This document shows, piece after piece, positions 37,221 to 45,639 of a DNA stretch of 64,000 nucleotides. The notes under the pieces were generated by a model. It had not been told where the DNA came from. It worked only from the letters and a program-made list of their open reading frames with translations, and searched no databases. Position 1 is the stretch's first letter; each line of letters opens with the position of its first letter. The translations under genes and the position numbers were made by a program. The stretch lies in contig NZ_JAVXZY010000002.1 in the NCBI RefSeq assembly GCF_032337115.1, positions 186,001 through 250,000 of the forward strand. The letters are read 5' to 3'. Source of the stretch: Roseateles_C aquae. GTDB taxonomy: Bacteria; Pseudomonadota; Gammaproteobacteria; Burkholderiales; Burkholderiaceae_C.

Positions 37221-37733
37221 ATGGCCACAAGCTGCAATCCAACAAAGACACAGAGCCCGACGCAAGCCGGCAGCCTGCTGCGCGAAGTCGCGCGGATGTA
37301 CACCCGCGCCCAGCGCGTGGTGGCCGACTGCTGCCGCACGACCAGCACCCAATGCCATCTGCTGACCGAGCTGGCTCGCTCCGGGCCCTTGCCGCTGTCC
37401 GAACTGGGTACACGACTCAGCCTGGAGAAGAGCTGGGTGTCGCGCGCGGTCGAGGGCATGGTCTCGCGTGGCATGGTGAGCAAGGAGCCGAACCCGAACG
37501 ACGCAAGGAGCTGGCTCGTCACGCTCACCGCCGACGGCGAACGCACCGTCCGTGAACTCAACGCCACCTTGGATTCCCATGCCGCACAGCTGCTGGATGC
37601 GCTGGACGCCGATGAGCGTGCCAGCGTCGAACGCTCCCTGCTGCTGCTCTTGAAAGCCCTGCGCGAGGACACCGCAGCCAACTGCTGCCTGCCTCCCGGC
37701 GGGGTGACAAAGGAAAGCAAATCATGTCGCTGA
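37221..37733 (+). CDS. MarR-family regulator with cysteine pairs
   Basis: This 170-residue winged-helix regulator has the recognition segment LPLSELGTRLSLEKSWVSRAVEGMVSRGMV and a DARSWLVTLT wing. Cysteines stand out: Cys37-Cys38 and Cys45 before the DNA-binding domain (ADCCRTTSTQC), and a CC pair near the C-terminus. They could form a thiol-metalloid sensing site, which is inference. Its end overlaps the next gene by 10 bp, and two operator-like repeats flank its promoter. The ATG at 37221 has no evident Shine-Dalgarno sequence. Confidence 0.88.
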   Translation: MATSCNPTKTQSPTQAGSLLREVARMYTRAQRVVADCCRTTSTQCHLLTELARSGPLPLSELGTRLSLEKSWVSRAVEGMVSRGMVSKEPNPNDARSWLVTLTADGERTVRELNATLDSHAAQLLDALDADERASVERSLLLLLKALREDTAANCCLPPGGVTKESKSCR

Positions 37734-39565
37734 ACCTGAACACCATCTCCTTCCGTCCGGCCACGGCCGCCGACTGGCCCGCCATTGCCGAACTGCTGCA
37801 GACGAACAAGCTGCCACTGGAGGGCGCTCAAGCCCATCTGCACAACTACCTGCTGGCCTGGTCGGGCTCGCAGTTGCTCGGCTGCGCCGGCGCTGAGCAG
37901 TACGGTGATATCGCGCTGCTGCGCTCCTTCGCCGTTGCCCCGAACGCGCAACAACAAGGCCTGGGCAAGGCCATGCTGAGCGTGCTGCTGGATCAGGCCG
38001 GGCGCCGCCAGATCAGCCAGCTCTTTCTGCTGACGGTGACGGCACCGGAGTACTTTGCCCAGTTCGGCTTCAAGCGCGGCCGCATCGAGGAGGCGCCGGC
38101 GGCGCTGAAGGCCTCGGCCGAGTTGCAGGGAGCCTGCCCGGCCTGCGCCGCCTTCATGTCGCTGCGCCTGACCGAACCGGCAGCCGCCTCGGCGCTGCCT
38201 TCGACCTTGCCCGTCGCCGTGATCGGCGCCGGCCCGGTGGGCCTGGCGGCCGTGGCCAAGCTGATCGCCCGTGGCATCCCCTTCATCGCACTGGAAGCCG
38301 GGCCGCAGGCAGGCCAGCACCTGCTCGACTACGGCCATGTGCGGCTGTTCTCCCCCTGGCGCTACAACGTCGACGCCGATATGGCCGCGCTGCTGGCACC
38401 GACCGGCTGGCAGGCGCCGCCCCAAGAGGGTATGCCGCTGGCCCGGGAAATCGTCGAGCAGGTGTTGCAACCCTTCGCAGCACTGCCCGCGGTGGCAAGA
38501 GGGCTGCAGCTCAACACCCGTGTGCTGGCAATCAGCCGAGAAGGCATGGACAAGGTCAAGAGTGCCGGCCGCGCTGAAGCGCCCTTTGTCATCCGTGCCG
38601 AGCAACAAGGCCGCTCGCTGGAGTTTCGTGCCCGCGCGGTCATCGATGCCACAGGCACCTGGGGCCAGCCCAACCCGCTCGGCGCCAACGGGCTGCCGGC
38701 CGCAGGCGAAGCGGCGGCAGCGGCCCATATTGCCTATGGCATACCTGACGTGCTGGGCACACAACGGCAGCGTTATGCCGGCAAGCGCACCCTGGTGGTC
38801 GGCGCCGGACACTCGGCCGCCAACGCCCTGCTGGCGCTGGCCGAACTGGCTCTCGAAGCGCCGGGCACCGAGCTCGTGTGGGCGGTTCGCTCGGCAACGC
38901 TGACCCGGGTCTTTGGCGGCGGCGACAGCGACGCGCTGCCAGCCCGCGGTGCCTTGGGCACAGCGCTGCGCCAGCTGCGCGACAGCGGCCGGATGCGCTT
39001 CGTCGCCGGCCTGCGCATCGATGCGCTGCACCCCGACGGCGCGCAGCTCAGCGTGCGTGGCCACGACGCTAACGGCGCCGCCCTGCAGCTGGACGGCATT
39101 GATGAAATCATCTGCGCCACCGGCCAGCGCCCCGATCTGCGGCTGGCCAGCGAGCTGCGTCTCGATCTGGACAGCGCACTCGAATCAACGACGGCGCTGG
39201 GCCCGCTGATCGACCCCAATCTGCACAGCTGCGGCACGGTGCGGCCGCACGGCCACCGCGAGCTGAGCCATGCCGAGCCAGGCTTCTACACCGTGGGGGT
39301 GAAGAGCTATGGCCGTGCGCCAACGTTTCTGATGGCCACCGGCTTTGAGCAGGTGCGCTCGGTGGTGGCCGCGCTGGACGGTGACCTCGAAGCCGCCGAC
39401 CGTGTCGAACTCGATCTGCCGGCCACCGGGGTGTGCAGTGTCGAGCTGGGCAGCGCCGGGCCGGCAACAGCCAGCACCAGCGCCGCGTCTTGCTGCGCAA
39501 AGCCCACGCCTGCCGCTGCGACGGGAACGGGAACGGCACGACCAGCGGCGAGCTGCTGTGGCTGA
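37724..39565 (+). CDS. ArsN2-type GNAT acetyltransferase fused to ArsO-like FAD monooxygenase
   Basis: This is a 613-residue fusion. Residues 1-152 are a GNAT domain of the arsenic-operon ArsN2 type (RPATAADWPA, LLRSFAVAPNAQQQGLGKAM, and a CxxC at 138-141). Residues 163-575 are a flavoprotein with an FAD motif GAGPVG at 168-173 and an NAD(P)H motif GAGHSA at 360-365, like ArsO/flavin-containing monooxygenases. The tail (about 585-613) carries CC pairs at 590-591 and 611-612, separated by a low-complexity Ala/Thr/Pro stretch. No frameshift is evident at the junction. A role in modifying arsenicals is inferred from family and context. Confidence 0.85.
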   Translation: MSLNLNTISFRPATAADWPAIAELLQTNKLPLEGAQAHLHNYLLAWSGSQLLGCAGAEQYGDIALLRSFAVAPNAQQQGLGKAMLSVLLDQAGRRQISQLFLLTVTAPEYFAQFGFKRGRIEEAPAALKASAELQGACPACAAFMSLRLTEPAAASALPSTLPVAVIGAGPVGLAAVAKLIARGIPFIALEAGPQAGQHLLDYGHVRLFSPWRYNVDADMAALLAPTGWQAPPQEGMPLAREIVEQVLQPFAALPAVARGLQLNTRVLAISREGMDKVKSAGRAEAPFVIRAEQQGRSLEFRARAVIDATGTWGQPNPLGANGLPAAGEAAAAAHIAYGIPDVLGTQRQRYAGKRTLVVGAGHSAANALLALAELALEAPGTELVWAVRSATLTRVFGGGDSDALPARGALGTALRQLRDSGRMRFVAGLRIDALHPDGAQLSVRGHDANGAALQLDGIDEIICATGQRPDLRLASELRLDLDSALESTTALGPLIDPNLHSCGTVRPHGHRELSHAEPGFYTVGVKSYGRAPTFLMATGFEQVRSVVAALDGDLEAADRVELDLPATGVCSVELGSAGPATASTSAASCCAKPTPAAATGTGTARPAASCCG

Positions 39566-39569
39566 AGCG

Positions 39570-40742
39570 ATGCAGACGAGCTCCTGGCGCACCGTCGCCA
39601 CCTTGGGCGCCGCGCAGACCCTGGCCTGGGCCTCGTCCTACTACCTACCGGCCATGCTGGCCACGCCGATGGCGCTGGAATTCGGCCTGGCTCCGGCGAC
39701 GATCTTTGCCGCCTTCTCGGTGGCCTTGGTCGTCTCGGCCTTGGTCGGGCCCTGGGCCGGTCGCCGCATTGACCGCCATGGCGGCCGGCCGCTGCTGATG
39801 GGCAGCAGCCTGCTGTTTGCGCTCGGCCTGGCCGCGCTGGGCCTGGCGCAAGGACCGGTGAGCCTGTTTGCCGCCTGGCTGCTGCTGGGCCTGGCCATGG
39901 CGGGCGGGCTCTACGACGCCGCCTTTGCCAGCCTGGTGCGGCTCTATGGCCAGGACGCACGGCGTTCGATCACCGGCATCACCTTGATTGCCGGCTTTGC
40001 CAGCACCGTCGGCTGGCCTTTGAGCACGCTGATGGAGCAGCACTGGGGCTGGCGTGGCGCCTGCCTCGGCTGGGCGGCCTTGCATCTGCTGCTGGGCCTG
40101 CCCTTGAACGCCTGGCTGCCGCGAGCCGCTCCAGAAACCGTGCTCGCCAAACCGATGAAAAAGGCGAGTGACGGCGCCGGCAGCGCGCAGGCGAGCGTCC
40201 GCGCCGCATGGATATTGGCACTGGTGTTCGCCGTTGCGGGCTTCGTCGGCACGGCCATGGCCGCGCACCTGCCACGCCTGCTGCAGGCCCAAGGCAGCAG
40301 CCTCGCCGCCGCAGTGGCTGTGGGCGCGCTGATCGGCCCGGCCCAGGTGGGCGCGCGGCTGCTGGAATACGGCGTGCTGCGCCGCGCCCATCCCCTCTGG
40401 ATCGCCCGTGCCGCCACCGCGATGCACCCGCTGGGCGGCGTGCTGCTGGCCGTTTTTGGCGCACCACTGGCGCCGCTGTTCGGCCTGTTGCATGGCGGCG
40501 GCAACGGCATCCTGACCATCGTCAAGGGCACGCTGCCGCTGGCCTTGTTCGGCGCCCAGGGCTATGGCCAGCGCCAGGGTCTGCTGATGGCACCTATGCG
40601 GGTGAGCCAGGCGCTTTCGCCCTGGCTGTTCGGTCTGGCGCTGGATCGCTGGGGCGGCGGCGCGATCTGGCTCACCGCCCTGCTCGGCTTGCTGAGCCTG
40701 GGCGGTTTGCTGATGATTCCGGCCAGACCGGCTGAGCACTGA
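39570..40742 (+). CDS. MFS transporter in the arsenic cluster
   Basis: This 390-residue protein has about 12 membrane helices and the MFS loop 2-3 signature GPWAGRRIDRHGGRPLLMG. It starts 4 bp after the fusion gene (an in-frame GTG at 39558 would overlap it), so the two are probably coupled. Its location after an ArsN2/ArsO-like enzyme suggests export of arsenite or an arsenical product, similar in logic to ArsK or ArsJ. No GAPDH gene, the usual ArsJ partner, is present. The substrate is unproven. Confidence 0.82.
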   Translation: MQTSSWRTVATLGAAQTLAWASSYYLPAMLATPMALEFGLAPATIFAAFSVALVVSALVGPWAGRRIDRHGGRPLLMGSSLLFALGLAALGLAQGPVSLFAAWLLLGLAMAGGLYDAAFASLVRLYGQDARRSITGITLIAGFASTVGWPLSTLMEQHWGWRGACLGWAALHLLLGLPLNAWLPRAAPETVLAKPMKKASDGAGSAQASVRAAWILALVFAVAGFVGTAMAAHLPRLLQAQGSSLAAAVAVGALIGPAQVGARLLEYGVLRRAHPLWIARAATAMHPLGGVLLAVFGAPLAPLFGLLHGGGNGILTIVKGTLPLALFGAQGYGQRQGLLMAPMRVSQALSPWLFGLALDRWGGGAIWLTALLGLLSLGGLLMIPARPAEH

Positions 40743-40796
40743 ACGGCTGCATTTGCGCCATTACAGTGGCGAGCCCGTCAACAACACCAGCAGCCC

Positions 40797-41630
40797 ATGA
40801 ATCCATCATCCGCCGCCGACACCCTCAGCGCCTTGCTGCAGCGCCATCGCTCGATCCGCCGCTTTGAGAACCGCCCGCTGGATGAGTCCGTGGTTGATGA
40901 GGTGCTGGCACAGGCGATTGCCGGCAGCTCCAGCTCCGGCAATCTGAACACCTACAGCCTGGTGCTGAGCCGCGATGCCGAACGACGCGCGCGGCTGCAT
41001 CAGCTGCATTTCGAGCAGGACATGATTCTGCAGGCGCCGCTGCTGATCACCTTCTGCGCCGACACCCGCCGCACCCGCGACTGGCTGAAGCTGCATCAGG
41101 CCCGCGACAACTTCGACAATTTCCACGGCTTTCTGGTCGCCGCCTTCGACGCCATGATCCTGGCGCAAAGCGTGGCGCTGGGCTTTGAAGCCCGCGGGCT
41201 GGGCATCTGCTACCTGGGCACGACACTGAACGCGGCGGCCGCGATTGCCGAGTTCCTGGAGCTGCCCGATTCGGTGTTCCCGGTCACCTCGCTGGCGGTC
41301 GGCTGGCCGGCGGAAAGCCCGGCGCCGCGCGACCGCCTGCCCTTGTCGGCCTATGTGCATCAGGAGCGCTATCAGCGCCACGACGACGCGGCCCTGCAGG
41401 CCTTGTTCGCCGAGCGCGACGTCAAGGGCCTGCGGCGCTACCAGGCCATGGGCCCGGAGATGGCTGCGCAGTGGCAGGCCCTGGGTCTGAACTCGCTGGC
41501 CCAGTTCTACACCTCGGAGCTGAAGTACTCGCCCGCCGTGCTGCAGGCCAGTTCCCGCGATTTGCTCGCCCTGCTGCAGGCCCGCGGTTTCATGAATAAC
41601 GCCACGACGGAGCAGCCAAACCGCCCCTGA
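40797..41630 (+). CDS. Nitroreductase-family flavoprotein (NfsA-like)
   Basis: This 277-residue protein has the RHRSIRRFENRPLDESVVDEVL FMN-binding start, a SSSSGNLNTYS segment, the GLGICYLGTTLN region and a C-terminal extension, as in NfsA/FRP-type NADPH oxidoreductases. Such enzymes reduce nitroaromatics, quinones or flavins. It lies 54 bp after the MFS gene on the same strand and may belong to the same unit. There it could reduce nitro-aromatic arsenicals or supply reduced flavin; both ideas are inference. Confidence 0.85.
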   Translation: MNPSSAADTLSALLQRHRSIRRFENRPLDESVVDEVLAQAIAGSSSSGNLNTYSLVLSRDAERRARLHQLHFEQDMILQAPLLITFCADTRRTRDWLKLHQARDNFDNFHGFLVAAFDAMILAQSVALGFEARGLGICYLGTTLNAAAAIAEFLELPDSVFPVTSLAVGWPAESPAPRDRLPLSAYVHQERYQRHDDAALQALFAERDVKGLRRYQAMGPEMAAQWQALGLNSLAQFYTSELKYSPAVLQASSRDLLALLQARGFMNNATTEQPNRP

Positions 41631-41637
41631 GCGCCAC

Positions 41638-43026
41638 TCAGAGTCGACGCGCGATCAGCCCGCCCGCCGCCGGCAGGCCGAGCGGAATCCATACCCGCAG
41701 CGGGTTGCCGGCGGCCACGCTGATCGCTTCGCCGGCCTCGTTCTGCATCGCCTCCAGACGCAGGCGGCGATTGCCGGCCGGGTGGATCAGCTCGATCTCG
41801 TCGCCGACCTGGAAGCGGTTCTTGGTCTCGATCTCCACCCAACCGTCCTCGCGCACGCCACGCACCTCGCCGACGAAATGGCTGCGCTGCAACTCGCTAT
41901 TGCCAGTCAGATAGTTCTGATAGTCCTGGCTGGGCCGGCGCTCCAGAAATCCGCTGGTATAGCCGCGGTTGGCCAGGCCTTCGAGTTCCAGCAGCAGCTC
42001 GGGATTGAACTCGCGGCCGGCCACGGCGTCGTCGATCGCGCGACGGTAGACCTGTGCGGTTCGGGCCACGTAGTAGAGGCTCTTGGTGCGGCCCTCGATC
42101 TTCAGCGAATCGACGCCGATGCGCGCCAGCCGCGCGACATGCTCGACGGCGCGCAGGTCCTTGCTGTTCATGATGTAGGTGCCGTGCTCATCTTCCATGA
42201 TGGGCATCAGCTCGCCGGGGCGGCCCTTCTCCTCGATCAGATAGACCTGATCGGCGGCCGGATGGCGCGCGCCACCGCCGCAGCTGGCGAAGCTGCCCTC
42301 GGCCTCGGCCGCCTCGGTGGCGAAATCAAAGCCGGCATCGAGCTGCGCCAGCGGCACCGCCTCGCCGCTATTGCCACATTCGCCGGCCGCCTGCGTGCCG
42401 TAGTTCCAGCGACAGGCATTGGTGCAGGTGCCTTGGTTGGAATCGCGCCGGTTGAAGTAGCCGGACAAGAGGCAGCGCCCCGAGTAGGCAATGCAGAGGG
42501 CGCCGTGGACAAAGACCTCGATTTCCATGTCCGGGCATTCATTGCGTATGCCCTCGATTTCTTCCAGGCTGAGTTCGCGCGACAGGATCACCCGCGACAC
42601 GCCCACCTTCTGCCAGAACTTCACCGCCGCCCAGTTCGTGGTGTTCGCCTGCACCGACAGATGGATGGGCACCTCGGGAAAGCGGCCACGCTCCATCGCT
42701 TCGCGCATCTGCATGATCAGGCCGGCGTCGGCCATGATCAGCGCATCGGGCTTCAACTCGACCACCGGCTGGATGTCGCGCAGATAGGTGCGCACCTTGT
42801 CGTTGTGGGCGATCAGATTGCTGGTGACGAAGAACTTCTTGCCGCGCTGGTGCGCCTCGGCAATGCCTTCGGCAATCTGCTCCAGGCGGAACTCGTTGTT
42901 GCGGGCGCGCAGCGAGTAGCGCGGCTGGCCGGCATAGACGGCATCGGCGCCGAAATCGTAGGCAGCACGCATTTTGGCCAGCGAGCCGGCGGGCAGGAGC
43001 AGTTCGGGAGCAGAGACGGTAGACAT
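41638..43026 (-). CDS. trhP: U32-family tRNA hydroxylation protein (TrhP/YegQ)
   Basis: This 462-residue protein carries the U32 signature EVFVHGALCIAYSGRCLLSGYFNRRDSNQGTC region, with conserved cysteines (CLLSGY, GTCTNACRW). An N-terminal barrel begins ELLLPAGSLAKMRAAYDFGADAVYAG, and a C-terminal beta domain follows. YegQ/TrhP is needed for 5-hydroxyuridine formation at tRNA position 34. The ATG at 43026 is preferred over a TTG at 43041. It is convergent with the nitroreductase gene, with 7 bp between them. Confidence 0.92.
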   Translation of the reverse strand: MSTVSAPELLLPAGSLAKMRAAYDFGADAVYAGQPRYSLRARNNEFRLEQIAEGIAEAHQRGKKFFVTSNLIAHNDKVRTYLRDIQPVVELKPDALIMADAGLIMQMREAMERGRFPEVPIHLSVQANTTNWAAVKFWQKVGVSRVILSRELSLEEIEGIRNECPDMEIEVFVHGALCIAYSGRCLLSGYFNRRDSNQGTCTNACRWNYGTQAAGECGNSGEAVPLAQLDAGFDFATEAAEAEGSFASCGGGARHPAADQVYLIEEKGRPGELMPIMEDEHGTYIMNSKDLRAVEHVARLARIGVDSLKIEGRTKSLYYVARTAQVYRRAIDDAVAGREFNPELLLELEGLANRGYTSGFLERRPSQDYQNYLTGNSELQRSHFVGEVRGVREDGWVEIETKNRFQVGDEIELIHPAGNRRLRLEAMQNEAGEAISVAAGNPLRVWIPLGLPAAGGLIARRL

Positions 43027-43141
43027 CGGCGCAGTGTCCAACAGGCGCCAAGGGGGGAGCTTGATTCAGGTCATGACATCAAGCCGTCGCAAAACTTTCA
43101 TAGACTGCCGCGCCTTCAGACCGTCGTTCGGAATCTCCTTG

Positions 43142-44230
43142 ATGCATAACTACAAATCGCTCCAACAGCTGGCACGAGCCGCTGGCGCCGCCCTGCTCGG
43201 CCTCTGCGCCTTGAGCGCCCTGCTGCCGCTCAGCGCCCAGGCGCAGGACTCGGCGCCCGTGAATGGCACCGGCGCCAGCTTTCCCTCGCTGGTCTACCAA
43301 AGCTGGGCTCAGCAGTACGAAAAGCAGTTCGGCATCCCGGTCAACTACAAGCCGACCGGCAGCGGCGATGGGGTCAAGAAGATCGTCGCCCGCGCGGTCG
43401 ATTTCGGCGCCAGCGACACGCCTCTCAGTGATGCCGATCTGGAGCGCCACCACCTGATTCAGCTGCCCATGCTGGTCGGCGGCATCGTGCCGGTCTACCG
43501 CTTGCCCGGCATCAACGCCGAGCTGAAGCTGACGGGCGAGCTGCTGGCCGATATGTTTCGCGGCCAGGTGAAGAGCTGGAACGATGCGCGCATCGCCGCG
43601 CTGAACCCCGGCGTGGCCCTGCCCGCGCTGCCCATCAAGCGCGTGGTTCGCGCCGACAAGTCCGGCAGCACCGATGCCCTGAGCCGCTATCTGGCCCAGG
43701 TGTCCGAGGCCTTCAAGGCCGAAGTCGGCGCCGGACAATTGCCGAAATGGCCGGCCGGTGCCATCGCCGCCGAAGGCAACGATGGCATGGTCAAGGCCTT
43801 GAGCGAGACGCCCGGCGGCCTGGCCTATGTGTCCTACGACCGGGTGCGCCTGCACAAGCTCAGCGCGGTGCAGCTGCCTTCGGGCAGCGGCAGCTATGTC
43901 AGCGCCTCCGAGCAGGCTTTTCGTGCGGCGATCAGCGCCTCGCGCATCGTCCAGGCCGACGACGACCGCGCCAGCCTGATCAATCTGCCCACACCAACCG
44001 CCTGGCCGATCACCACCACGTCCTTTGTGCTGCTGGACACCCAGCCCAGCAGCGCTCAGCGCGGTGAGTCGGGCCTGCGCTTCGTCTACTGGGCCTTCCA
44101 GAGTGGCGACCGGCTGCTGCGCAATAGCGGCTTCGCGCCGCTGCCGGCACAGCTGCAGGCCAAGCTGGTGGCGCGCTTCCGCCAGGTGCGCCCCCAGGAC
44201 GGCCGGGCGCTGAACTACGCGACGCTCTGA
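43142..44230 (+). CDS. pstS: Phosphate-binding periplasmic protein PstS
   Basis: This 362-residue exported protein has a signal peptide (about 1-34, ending AQAQ) and PstS motifs: NGTGASFPSLVYQSW, YKPTGSGDGVKKIVARAVDFGASDTPL, RADKSGSTDAL, and EGNDGMVKAL. These bind phosphate for an ABC importer. No pstC, pstA or pstB follows; the next gene is convergent. It may be a solitary extra copy or serve a transporter encoded elsewhere. Confidence 0.9.
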   Translation: MHNYKSLQQLARAAGAALLGLCALSALLPLSAQAQDSAPVNGTGASFPSLVYQSWAQQYEKQFGIPVNYKPTGSGDGVKKIVARAVDFGASDTPLSDADLERHHLIQLPMLVGGIVPVYRLPGINAELKLTGELLADMFRGQVKSWNDARIAALNPGVALPALPIKRVVRADKSGSTDALSRYLAQVSEAFKAEVGAGQLPKWPAGAIAAEGNDGMVKALSETPGGLAYVSYDRVRLHKLSAVQLPSGSGSYVSASEQAFRAAISASRIVQADDDRASLINLPTPTAWPITTTSFVLLDTQPSSAQRGESGLRFVYWAFQSGDRLLRNSGFAPLPAQLQAKLVARFRQVRPQDGRALNYATL

Positions 44231-44267
44231 TCGCCTCGAACAGCCGCGCCGGCAGCAGGCCGTCGTT

Positions 44268-45623
44268 TCAATCGATGAACAGCGTCGCCGGGCACTCGAG
44301 CATTGCCCGCACCGCCTGGATGAATTCGGCCGCATCCTGACCATCGACCACGCGATGGTCAAAGGACGAGGACAGATTCATCATCAGCCGGCCGACGACC
44401 TGGCCCCCGCGCATCATCGGCCGCTCGACGATGCGATTGACGCCGACGATGGCCACCTCCGGATGGTTGATCACCGGCGTGCTGACGATGCCGCCCAGAG
44501 CGCCGAGGCTGGAGATGGTGATCGTCGAGCCACTCAGCTCATCGCGGGTGGCGCGGCCGCTGCGTGCGGCCTCGGCCAGCCGGCGGATCTCGGCCGCGCA
44601 ACTCCACAGATCATGGGCCTCGGCATGGCGCAGCACCGGCACCATCAGGCCGGCCGGCGTCTGCGCCGCCACGCCCAGATGCACGGCATCGAAGCGATTC
44701 AGCACACCGGCTTCATCGTCAAGCCGGGCATTGAGCTGCGGAAAATCAGCCAGGGCCCGGACGATGGCGCGGGCCAGCAGCGGCAATATCGTCAGCTTGC
44801 CGCGGCTGGCGCCGTGCTGCTGATTGAGCTGCTGGCGCAGCGCCTCCAGCTCGGTGACATCGACCTCCTCAACATAGCTGAAATGCGGAATGCGCCGCTT
44901 GGCCTCCTGCATCTTCTGCGCGATCTTGCGGCGCAGGCCGACGATACGGATCGCCTCGACGCCATCGCCCCGGCTCTGCCTGGTGGGCCGGCGCGCGGCG
45001 GCCGGCGCGGCGGCCGCAGGCTGAGCCAGCGCACCACCGCCGGACTGCGGTGTCAGGCTCGCCGGATGGGCGGCGGCATAGGCCTCGACATCGGCATGCA
45101 TGATGCGACCGGCCGGCCCGCTGGCCGGCACCTGTGCCAGATCGACGCCCAGCTCCCAGGCCTGACGGCGCACGGAGGGCGAGGCGATCGGCCTGTCGCT
45201 CGGACGGCCGGCCGGCGTTTCATTCGGCCGCTGCGCCGGCTGACTGGCCGACGCGGCGGTGCTTTGCGTCATCGCGGGCGGCGCCGGCGGACGCGGACTT
45301 GAGGCGCCAGCCGACGCTGAGGGCGCAGGCGCTTCTGCCATCACTGCAGGCATCACAGCCGGCTTGACCGCAGCCATCTCGCCATCCACGGCAATCCGTA
45401 TCAGCTCCGAGCCGACCCTCATCACCGTGCCAGCCTCGGCACCGAGCGCCAGCACCCGGCCCTTGACCGGCGAGGGAATCTCGACGGTGGCCTTGTCGGT
45501 CATCACATCGGCCACGATCTGGTCTTCGGCGATCTGCTCGCCGGCCTGCACACGCCAGGCCACCAACTCGACTTCGACGATGCCTTCGCCGATGTCCGGC
45601 ATCTTGATCACATGTTCACTCAT
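44268..45623 (-). CDS. bkdB: Branched-chain keto-acid dehydrogenase E2 (dihydrolipoyl transacylase)
   Basis: This 451-residue E2 protein has one N-terminal lipoyl domain with the lipoyl lysine in MTDKATVEIPS (K44). A Pro/Ala/Ser-rich linker, a peripheral subunit-binding domain (about 165-200, SPSVRRQAWELGVDLAQV) and a catalytic domain ending with the HRVVDGQDAAEF active site follow. An in-frame ATG at 45635 is an alternative start. It lies 16 bp after the E1 beta gene. No E3 (lpd) gene follows, so a shared dihydrolipoamide dehydrogenase from elsewhere is required. Confidence 0.92.
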   Translation of the reverse strand: MSEHVIKMPDIGEGIVEVELVAWRVQAGEQIAEDQIVADVMTDKATVEIPSPVKGRVLALGAEAGTVMRVGSELIRIAVDGEMAAVKPAVMPAVMAEAPAPSASAGASSPRPPAPPAMTQSTAASASQPAQRPNETPAGRPSDRPIASPSVRRQAWELGVDLAQVPASGPAGRIMHADVEAYAAAHPASLTPQSGGGALAQPAAAAPAAARRPTRQSRGDGVEAIRIVGLRRKIAQKMQEAKRRIPHFSYVEEVDVTELEALRQQLNQQHGASRGKLTILPLLARAIVRALADFPQLNARLDDEAGVLNRFDAVHLGVAAQTPAGLMVPVLRHAEAHDLWSCAAEIRRLAEAARSGRATRDELSGSTITISSLGALGGIVSTPVINHPEVAIVGVNRIVERPMMRGGQVVGRLMMNLSSSFDHRVVDGQDAAEFIQAVRAMLECPATLFID

Positions 45624-45639
45624 GGTGGGGCTCATCAAT

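Noticed and set aside
32391..41630. Integrative element carrying the ars genes
   Set aside because: No integrase, transposase, tRNA or flanking direct repeat was seen around the block, so a mobile island cannot be claimed from this window.
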